Below are positions 1 to 5,200 of a DNA stretch of 6,099 nt, one piece after another. Both the position numbers and the translations under genes were made by a program. The notes beneath the pieces were generated by a model. That model searched no databases, was not told where the DNA came from, and saw only the letters and a list, made by a program, of their open reading frames with translations. The stretch's first letter is position 1, and each line of letters begins with the position of its first letter. Source of the stretch: Acidobacteriota bacterium (lineage in GTDB: Bacteria > Acidobacteriota > Terriglobia > Bryobacterales > Bryobacteraceae); contig CANNLB010000194.1 of NCBI GenBank assembly GCA_947505565.1, forward strand, positions 1-6,099, given 5' to 3'.

Positions 1-1
1 C

Positions 2-151
2 CTTCGCGATCTGCGAACCCAATATCTCGTCGGCTACTACCCGAAAGCGGTTCCCCTTTCGAAGAACCGCTTCCATACCGTCAAGCTCACCTTACGCGAT
101 CCGGCGCTTTCGGCCCAGACCCGCTCCGGTTACTACGGCGCCGCACTTTAG
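2..151 (+). CDS. VWFA-related acidobacterial domain protein, C-terminal end (partial)
   Basis: Only the last 49 codons are in the window; the gene enters from the left edge and stops at TAG 149-151. The visible protein begins LRDLRTQYLVGYYPK and ends RSGYYGAAL. The pattern 'LR.QY.xGYYP', then a short beta-strand segment (FHTVKLTLRD), then 'R.GYY' is what I know from the C-terminus of the VWFA-related proteins common in Acidobacteriota (the TIGR03436 type). These are usually secreted proteins of about 300 residues or more with a von Willebrand A fold; their function is unknown. The VWA domain itself and any signal peptide lie outside the window, so the family call rests on the tail alone. The stop overlaps the stop of the convergent oxidoreductase gene by a few bases, leaving no room for a terminator between them. 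Confidence 0.68.
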   Translation, partial: LRDLRTQYLVGYYPKAVPLSKNRFHTVKLTLRDPALSAQTRSGYYGAAL

Positions 152-1485
152 ACTTCCAGCTTCCACGGAGCCCGATACTTCGGCTTCAGGTGGGGCACCA
201 CTTCCTTCTGCTTCACGGTCCAGTTCTTCTCGTCCCAGTCCAGACGGGTCTTGAACCGCATCGAGAGGTTCGCCAGGATGCAAGTGGTCGAGGACCGGAC
301 GCAGGTCTCGATCTCACTCCGGGGAGCCTCCCGCGACTTGATGCAGGCCACCCAGTTCTGCCAGTGCGGCAAGTTCGTCGGGGCCATATCCGGATGGGAT
401 TGCCTATCCCAAGTCTCAGCCTTGAGATCGCCCTTCGGGTTATTCGGAATCAGCCAACAGCCGCTGCGGTTGACGAGCAGCGAGGCCTGCGACCCGTGGA
501 TCAAGGTCCCGGCGTTCTGGTTCAAGCCAAACGGGGGAAGCGGATTCGCGGTCCGCGACTCGTAGCTCGATAGGAACTTCGGATACTGGAAGGTCGCCAG
601 CATCGTGTCCGGGGTATCGCGCGTATCAGTGACGTAGAACTTCTCACCGAGGGCCACAATCGAGGTCGGCATAATCTCGTCGAAGCACTGGTGAAGCGGG
701 TCGATCAGGTGAACGCCCCAGTCGGTCATCGCGCCGCCGGCGTAGTCCCAGAAGTAACGAAAAGTTGGGAATCCGGTTACCTTCACGCCCCACTTAACGG
801 GATCAAACTCAGCCTTCGGAGCCGGTCCTAGCCACATGTCCCAGTTCAAGTCAGTGGGTTGTTTGCCGTTGTCATCGGGCTTCGGAACATAACCTTTTTT
901 GTCGGTCATACCAGCCTGGAAGGCATGGACAAAGGTCACTTCGCCGAGGACGCCGGACTTGACGATCTCCTTGGCTTTGAGAAAGAAGCCGCCAGAGCGC
1001 TGCATGGTGCCGGCCTGGACAATTCGTTTGTACTTGCGGGCGGCCTGAACCATCTTCTGGCCCTCTTCGACGTAGACGCTGGCGGGCTTTTCCACGTAGA
1101 CGTCCTTGCCCGCCTTGCAGGCTTCGATCATCATGTAGGCGTGCCAGTGGTCAGGCGTAGAGATGCAGACGGCGTCGATGCTCTTGTCGGCCAGGACCTG
1201 CCGAAAGTCGCGTTTGCCTTCGATGGTATACCCCCCCTTTTTGGCGGCCGCGACGGCTCGTTCCAGATGGGGCTCGTAGACGTCGCACAGCGCTACTGGC
1301 TGCAATCCCGGAACCTTCATGGCATGGCCGAGATTGCCCGAGCCCATCGCGCCGAGCCCGATGAAGCCAATCGCAATCTTGTCGTTGGCGCCTTTCACGT
1401 TGCCGGTAAACAGGTTAGTCGTGAACAGCGCCGTCGCCGCCGCGGTGACATCGCGCCGGGTCGGGGTAGAGTTTTTCTCTTTCAT
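148..1485 (-). CDS. Exported Gfo/Idh/MocA family oxidoreductase with Tat-type signal
   Basis: This 445-residue protein is an NAD(P)-dependent oxidoreductase, probably acting on a sugar or sugar derivative outside the cytoplasm. The N-terminus has a twin-arginine pair (TPTRRDV, R10-R11) followed by a short hydrophobic stretch (residues 13-26), as in the many Tat-exported members of this family. The Rossmann fold starts at residue 37 with the glycine motif GFIGLGAMG (40-48), and D68 closes the second strand. STPDHWHA (109-116) and EKP (132-134, with the family's catalytic lysine K133) are clear. DWGVHLID (255-262) in the C-terminal domain carries the usual Asp and His. The C-terminal YRAPW is also typical. 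The ATG at 1485 is chosen because the frame stays open to 1608 only antisense to the neighbouring small gene, and the RR signal follows this ATG directly. No good Shine-Dalgarno is seen. The substrate cannot be read from sequence. It is transcribed divergently from the Sm-like gene. Confidence 0.93.
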   Translation of the reverse strand: MKEKNSTPTRRDVTAAATALFTTNLFTGNVKGANDKIAIGFIGLGAMGSGNLGHAMKVPGLQPVALCDVYEPHLERAVAAAKKGGYTIEGKRDFRQVLADKSIDAVCISTPDHWHAYMMIEACKAGKDVYVEKPASVYVEEGQKMVQAARKYKRIVQAGTMQRSGGFFLKAKEIVKSGVLGEVTFVHAFQAGMTDKKGYVPKPDDNGKQPTDLNWDMWLGPAPKAEFDPVKWGVKVTGFPTFRYFWDYAGGAMTDWGVHLIDPLHQCFDEIMPTSIVALGEKFYVTDTRDTPDTMLATFQYPKFLSSYESRTANPLPPFGLNQNAGTLIHGSQASLLVNRSGCWLIPNNPKGDLKAETWDRQSHPDMAPTNLPHWQNWVACIKSREAPRSEIETCVRSSTTCILANLSMRFKTRLDWDEKNWTVKQKEVVPHLKPKYRAPWKLEV

Positions 1486-1513
1486 TGCCCTGTATTGTAC
1501 GATAGGAGTTTCT
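1486..1513. promoter_or_regulatory. 28-bp divergent intergenic region with a possible -10 element
   Basis: Only 28 bp separate the ATG of the minus-strand oxidoreductase from the ATG of the plus-strand Sm-like gene. On the minus strand TACAAT (1499-1494) matches the sigma70 -10 consensus at five of six positions and would put a start site within a few bases of the oxidoreductase ATG, giving a leaderless or nearly leaderless mRNA. The best -35 at usable spacing (TTCGCC, 16 bp away) is poor and lies inside the opposite gene. On the plus strand TATTGT (1493-1498) overlaps the same bases but is a weaker match. At least one promoter must therefore extend into the opposing coding region. The -10 reading is a guess from consensus. 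Confidence 0.33.
1504..1508 (+). promoter_or_regulatory. Ribosome binding site of the Sm/Hfq-like gene
   Basis: AGGAG lies 5 nt before the ATG at 1514 and is the only convincing Shine-Dalgarno in the window. It fixes the start of the small gene, because the same frame stays open upstream to 1319 but only antisense to the oxidoreductase. The following two genes have no such site and are probably reached by translational coupling. Confidence 0.82.
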
Positions 1514-1744
1514 ATGGCGAAAGCAAAAACTAAAGCCCCCGATGCGACCTTTCTCGAAGCGGCGTATCTCCGTGAACTGATCGCCAGCCAACAGCCCGTC
1601 CGCATCACGCTCGAAGATTCGACCGAGCACGACGGGGCGATCGATTATTTCGACCAGGGCTTTATCCGCTTCACCGCCTCAGTCGGGCCCAATTTATTTA
1701 TCTACAAAGACCAGATCAAGTATCTCGCCGAGTTACCCCAATAA
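1514..1744 (+). CDS. Divergent Hfq-like (Sm fold) small protein, putative RNA-binding
   Basis: This 76-residue protein reads as a compact Sm/LSm domain related to Hfq. By eye against E. coli Hfq recalled from memory, residues 18-33 (YLRELIAS..PVRITL) align with the N-terminal helix and strand 1. Residues 34-53 match the Sm1 part without gaps, including G41 and the DYFDQ motif (44-48). After a loop two residues longer, LFIYKDQI (61-68) matches the Sm2 'VYKHAI' segment. Kept: Q48, Y64 and K65 (Hfq Q41, Y55, K56). Changed: Hfq Q8 to E15, F42 to G49, H57 to D66, distal-face Y25 to T32 and K31 to E38; the rim arginines are replaced by I-A-S-Q (23-26). There is no disordered C-terminal tail. The lysine-rich start (MAKAKTK) could contact nucleic acid. 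It is the first gene of an operon, with a phosphatase 3 nt downstream. The fold is fairly likely; Hfq-type sRNA chaperone activity is inferred only. Confidence 0.8.
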   Translation: MAKAKTKAPDATFLEAAYLRELIASQQPVRITLEDSTEHDGAIDYFDQGFIRFTASVGPNLFIYKDQIKYLAELPQ

Positions 1745-1747
1745 CAT

Positions 1748-2566
1748 ATGGCCGCCTACTTAGAAGCAGCAATCGAAATTGCCCGCGAAGCCGGCGCGTT
1801 GGTTTCCAATTTCGCCGAACGGCGGATTCCGTTTGAGCTAAAGGGTGATTTTGATTTAGTCACCGAGGCCGACCGCGCCAGCGAGAAACTGATCGTCGAG
1901 CGGTTAATCACTCGCTTTCCAACCCACGCAATTCTTGGCGAGGAGAGCGGTGATCATGCAAATTCAAGCGAATATCGCTGGTACGTCGACCCGGTTGACG
2001 GCACGACAAACTTCGCCCATAGCTTCCCGGTTTACAACATTACTCTGGGGCTCGAGAAGGCCGGTGAGCTAATCGCCGGAGTTGTCTTTGACCCGACGCG
2101 CAACGAGATGTTTGCGGCCGAAAAGGGCGGCGGGGCATATTTAAACGGCCATCGGATTCACGTCTCGAAGGCCGCCAGCGCAGACGTCGCGCTGGTGGCG
2201 ACTGGCTTTCCGAGCCGTCGGCGGCACGAGAATATCAACATTCACTTCTATTACCAACTGGCGATGATCACCCACGGTGTGCGCCGCGCCGGGGCGGCCG
2301 CGATTGACTTGGCTTACGTCGCTTGCGGAAGGCTGGACGGCTTCTGGGAGTTCGGACTTAGTCCGTGGGACATGGCGGCCGGCATCTTGCTCATCGAAGA
2401 AGCGGGTGGCACCGTCAGTGACATGCACGGCGCGCCGCACCATCTGCGCAGCCCCCACATCCTGGCCGATAACACCGGCATTCATGCCGATATGCTCCAC
2501 GTATTCGGGGAGGTCTTCGCGGGCCGTTCCCAGTTTCCGATCCCCGTCATTAATCCGGCCCCATGA
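1748..2566 (+). CDS. suhB: Inositol-1-monophosphatase family protein (SuhB-type)
   Basis: This 272-residue, Mg-dependent phosphatase should hydrolyse inositol-1-phosphate or a related sugar phosphate in the cytoplasm. All family metal motifs are present: GEES (64-67, E65/E66), the signature DPVDGTTNF (81-89; D81, D84, T86) and SPWDMAAG (205-212, D208). DLVTEAD (36-42) near the N-terminus, RRAGAAAIDLAYVACGRLDG (179-198) and E201 of the substrate pocket also fit. Its length is typical of E. coli SuhB (about 267). The ATG lies 3 nt after the stop of the Sm-like gene and has no Shine-Dalgarno, so it is probably translated by coupling. In E. coli SuhB also works with the NusA/Nus complex in rRNA antitermination; whether this protein does so is unknown, but the Sm-like partner makes it worth asking. 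Other substrates (fructose-1,6-bisphosphate, histidinol phosphate, PAP) are possible in this superfamily. Confidence 0.93.
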   Translation: MAAYLEAAIEIAREAGALVSNFAERRIPFELKGDFDLVTEADRASEKLIVERLITRFPTHAILGEESGDHANSSEYRWYVDPVDGTTNFAHSFPVYNITLGLEKAGELIAGVVFDPTRNEMFAAEKGGGAYLNGHRIHVSKAASADVALVATGFPSRRRHENINIHFYYQLAMITHGVRRAGAAAIDLAYVACGRLDGFWEFGLSPWDMAAGILLIEEAGGTVSDMHGAPHHLRSPHILADNTGIHADMLHVFGEVFAGRSQFPIPVINPAP

Positions 2567-3324
2567 CTTACTCCGAGATTCTCTGCGACGTCTCAGATCG
2601 AATCGCGACGATTACGCTGCATCGGCCCGACAAGCTGAACGCCTGGACGATGACGATGGACGCCGAATTCCGCCAAGCGGTGACGGCGGCGGAGCAGGAC
2701 CCGGACGTTCGAGTGATCATGATCACAGGATCGGGCCGCGGGTTCTGCGCAGGAGCGGATATGGCGCTGCTGCAAACGCGGCCAATCTTGGACTTCATTC
2801 AACCGTTCACGTTTCTCCAAGAGTTGTCTAAGCCGGTCATCGCGGCCATCAACGGCCCGGCGGTGGGCTTGGGGCTGATCCTGACACTGTATTGCGACCT
2901 TCGATTCGCTTCCGCAGATGCCCGCTTTGGCACCGCATTCGCCCGGAGAGGCCTGATCGCGGAGTACGGGATGGCGTGGATGCTGCCGCGGTTGATTGGT
3001 CCGGCGCAGGCGCTGGACATTCTTTTGTCGGCCCGGATTTTCGACGCTGAAGAGGCGGCGCGGCTAAATCTTGTGAACCGGGTTTACCCGAGCCCGACGT
3101 TTCTGTTTGACGTTCGCGCTTACGCCGAACAGTTGGCGACGCAGGTTTCTCCGCGGTCGCTGACGGTGATCAAGCGACAGGTGTTCGCTGCCCTGCAGCA
3201 GACGCTGGCCGAAGCCACCTTTACGGCAGAGCAAGAGATGGTGCTGAGCTTAGAATCGGAAGACTTTAAAGAAGGCGTGGCGCACTTTTTAGAAAAGCGG
3301 CCGCCCTCGTTTACTGGCGCTTGA
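2563..3324 (+). CDS. Enoyl-CoA hydratase/isomerase (crotonase) family protein
   Basis: This 253-residue crotonase-fold protein acts on an acyl-CoA thioester. The CoA/oxyanion motifs are present: HRPDKLNAW (20-28), the loop GRGFCAGADM (58-67), NGPAVGLG (97-104), and the C-terminal EGVAHFLEKRPP (237-248). The two glutamates that perform hydration in rat mitochondrial hydratase (E144, E164) align with I106 and F126, so simple crotonyl-CoA hydration looks unlikely. E134 in GLIAEYG (130-136) sits where isomerase-type members such as PaaG carry an acidic residue, which suggests a double-bond isomerase or another crotonase reaction. It starts on the ATGA shared with the phosphatase stop and is therefore coupled to it. 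Its last 14 bases overlap the end of the convergent DUF1080 gene. The exact substrate is not readable; products annotated as 'enoyl-CoA hydratase' may be misnamed for this type. Confidence 0.92.
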   Translation: MTYSEILCDVSDRIATITLHRPDKLNAWTMTMDAEFRQAVTAAEQDPDVRVIMITGSGRGFCAGADMALLQTRPILDFIQPFTFLQELSKPVIAAINGPAVGLGLILTLYCDLRFASADARFGTAFARRGLIAEYGMAWMLPRLIGPAQALDILLSARIFDAEEAARLNLVNRVYPSPTFLFDVRAYAEQLATQVSPRSLTVIKRQVFAALQQTLAEATFTAEQEMVLSLESEDFKEGVAHFLEKRPPSFTGA

Positions 3325-3934
3325 CGCTGATTTCTTTGAAGAAGACCGTGTCTTTGGCTCCGTGGTTTTGGATGCCGATGTAGCCCTTCTTGGCGCGCGG
3401 GCCGCGGACGGGTTCGAACCACATTTTGCGTTCGGGGACGGCTTGGTCGCCTTTGAATTCGTTGACCAGCTTTCCGTTTAGCTTGACACGGGTGACGTCG
3501 CCCTTCAGTTCCACCTCCATCGTGTTCCATTGGCCCAGGGGCTTGTTGTTACGGGCGGAGACTTTGCTCAGGGAGTAGAGAGCGCCGGTGGAATGCCAGT
3601 CGTCGCCCGTGGCATCTATCTGAACTTCGTAGCCGTTATGGACGCCGTACCAGGCATCGCGGGGCTTTTCGGGCATGCGGATGTAGAGGCCAGAATTGGC
3701 CCCCTTCTCGGTCATCGTCTTGAAGACGACGCGAATGGTGGAGTTCTCGAATGCCTCGTTCTCATGGAAGAGCAGGCCCATGCCGCCGGTAGTCTTGAGA
3801 ACTCCGTCCTGAATGACGAAATTGCCCCAGCCGACTTGCTTCCAGCCGGAGGTATCTTTGCCGTTCCAAAGTTTCTGCCAACCGGCCGCGGGCAGCAAGG
3901 TGGCCGCCATCAATAAAACGAGTAAAGTGCACAC
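3311..3934 (-). CDS. Secreted DUF1080 / 3-keto-disaccharide hydrolase family protein
   Basis: This 207-residue protein is a single concanavalin-like beta-sandwich domain (PF06439, DUF1080, now named 3-keto-disaccharide hydrolase) behind a signal peptide. Family marks are LWNGKDTSGWK (22-32), the 'F.I.DGVL' segment (39-46), GANSGLYIR (78-86), GYEVQI (101-106), DDWHSTGALY (111-120), the LGQWNTMEVELKG strand pair (133-145) and the C-terminal GYIGIQNHG (184-192). The start is GTG at 3934, 9 nt after the permease stop, and gives a hydrophobic export signal (residues 3-17) with likely cleavage near residue 18. This signal has no Lys or Arg in its n-region, which is unusual. The in-frame ATG at 3910 would destroy the signal. 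The codons between stop and GTG are in the permease frame (see findings). It is the last gene of a minus-strand operon. Family members bind or cleave keto-sugars; the specific substrate is unknown. Confidence 0.9.
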   Translation of the reverse strand: MCTLLVLLMAATLLPAAGWQKLWNGKDTSGWKQVGWGNFVIQDGVLKTTGGMGLLFHENEAFENSTIRVVFKTMTEKGANSGLYIRMPEKPRDAWYGVHNGYEVQIDATGDDWHSTGALYSLSKVSARNNKPLGQWNTMEVELKGDVTRVKLNGKLVNEFKGDQAVPERKMWFEPVRGPRAKKGYIGIQNHGAKDTVFFKEISVKRQ

Positions 3935-3943
3935 GACCCTATC

Positions 3944-5200
3944 TTATCGAACTCGTCGCCACGCGACCACCGCTCCGACGAAGGCCCAGGCGGTGCCTAA
4001 GACGAGCGCGGTCCAGCCGAGGTTGGCCCACATGAAGAAGCAGATGGCCAAGCCGCAGGCCGGGGGAAGAAGGCCGGTGAGGGTTCGGTCGCTCCGCTTG
4101 AGACAGGCGAAGTTAACGCCCATGAAGCCGATGAACGCTCCATAGTTCAGGAGCAGCGCGCCGGTTTCATAGGTTATGGCGACAGCGCCGAAAAGGCAGA
4201 GGCAGCCGATCAGGAGAACGTTTTTGACGGGGACGCCGGTTGTTTCCTGAAGGGAACCGAAGAAACTGGTGGGTAGGACTCCGTCGCGGCCCATGCCATA
4301 TAAGAGCCGGGCACCGGCCATTTGGCCGCCGGCACCACTGCCGATGCTGGCGACAAGCAGGGTGAGGTTGATAGCCTGGAAGAGCCATGCCCCACCGGCG
4401 CGGCCGGCGGCATAGACGTAAGCGGTATCGACGTCGGGGAAGGCTTCGCCGTGCGGCCAGACGAGTTGGGCGGCATAGATTTCGATGGCGCTGAGGGCTC
4501 CGATGAGCAGGCAGACGATGACGGTGGCCCGGGGGACGTTGCGTTCGGCGTCGATCGTCTCTTCCGAGAGAGTGGAAATGGCGTCGAAGCCGATGTAGGT
4601 GAGCACAGCGAGGGAGGTGCCGGCGGATAATTTACCCCAAGTGAAGGTTACTGGATCGTAGAAAGGTTTGAGTAAGTCGATGCCGGGGTTGCAGAGGACG
4701 AAGTTAACGGTGGCGGCGAGCATCCAGGCGACGACGACCAGCATGATGATGGCGAGCCATTTGTTGAGATTGGCGGTGGCTTGGACGGCACGGAGGTTGA
4801 GTCCGGTAAACAGTAGAACGAAGAGCAGAACGGCGAGGAGGTAGGGTAGGCCGGGGAAGATATTCAGAAGCGCTTTACTGCACCAGATGGTGCAGATCAT
4901 CGGATTGATGACGTAGTCGAGGAGCATGCCCCAGCCGGTGAGGAAGCCGGCGGCGGGGTGGACTTCCTTGCCGACGTAGGTGTAGGCCGAACCGGCGCTG
5001 GGATAGATGCGCGCCATGCGGCCATAGGAGATGGCGGTGAAGAGCATGCCGATGAGGGCCAAGAGGATGGCCGTGACGACGTGGCCTCCAGCGAGGTTGC
5101 TGACGACGCCGAACAGAGGCATCGGGGCGGTGGGCTGAATCAGAACCAGCCCCATGAAGACGAGATCACTCAGCCGTAGGGTCTTGCGAAAGCCACTCAT
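3944..5200 (-). CDS. APC-superfamily amine/amino-acid permease, PuuP-like
   Basis: This 418-residue inner-membrane transporter has about 12 hydrophobic segments, as expected of the APC family. The closest pattern I recognise is the E. coli putrescine importer PuuP. Shared blocks, from memory, are GHVVTAILLALIGMLFTAIS (39-58), then YGRMARIYPSAGSAYTYVGK (59-78), FLTGWGMLLDYVINPMI (86-102), YIGFDAISTLSEET (202-215), RLLYGMGRDGVLP (298-310) and the last helix from NLGWTALVLG (393-402). Y96 in LLDY corresponds to the tyrosine (Y110) that I recall being implicated in putrescine recognition in PuuP. It is shorter than PuuP (about 460), mainly at both ends. The start ATG (5200) overlaps the acyltransferase stop as ATGA, so translation is coupled. 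A polyamine or amino-acid substrate, driven by proton symport, is inference. The final residues WRRVR are positive, consistent with a cytoplasmic C-terminus. Confidence 0.91.
   Translation of the reverse strand: MSGFRKTLRLSDLVFMGLVLIQPTAPMPLFGVVSNLAGGHVVTAILLALIGMLFTAISYGRMARIYPSAGSAYTYVGKEVHPAAGFLTGWGMLLDYVINPMICTIWCSKALLNIFPGLPYLLAVLLFVLLFTGLNLRAVQATANLNKWLAIIMLVVVAWMLAATVNFVLCNPGIDLLKPFYDPVTFTWGKLSAGTSLAVLTYIGFDAISTLSEETIDAERNVPRATVIVCLLIGALSAIEIYAAQLVWPHGEAFPDVDTAYVYAAGRAGGAWLFQAINLTLLVASIGSGAGGQMAGARLLYGMGRDGVLPTSFFGSLQETTGVPVKNVLLIGCLCLFGAVAITYETGALLLNYGAFIGFMGVNFACLKRSDRTLTGLLPPACGLAICFFMWANLGWTALVLGTAWAFVGAVVAWRRVR

Noticed and set aside
1319..1513. N-terminal extension of the Sm-like protein to 1319
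   Set aside because: It would run antisense through the oxidoreductase signal peptide and Rossmann region; AGGAG at 1504-1508 marks the ATG at 1514.
859..1533. 224-residue plus-strand open frame opposite the oxidoreductase
   Set aside because: It is fully antisense to a gene with clear family motifs, has no ribosome site or recognisable domain, and is explained by GC-rich codon bias.
1486..1608. N-terminal extension of the oxidoreductase to an upstream ATG at 1608
   Set aside because: The extra 41 residues are antisense to the Sm-like gene and carry no family motif, while the ATG at 1485 is followed directly by the twin-arginine signal.
3910..3910. ATG at 3910 as the start of the DUF1080 gene
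   Set aside because: It would remove half of the hydrophobic signal segment; the GTG at 3934 keeps an export signal and sits directly behind the permease stop.
3530..3916. 128-residue plus-strand open frame opposite the DUF1080 gene
   Set aside because: It is antisense to a well-supported gene and has no motif or start signal.
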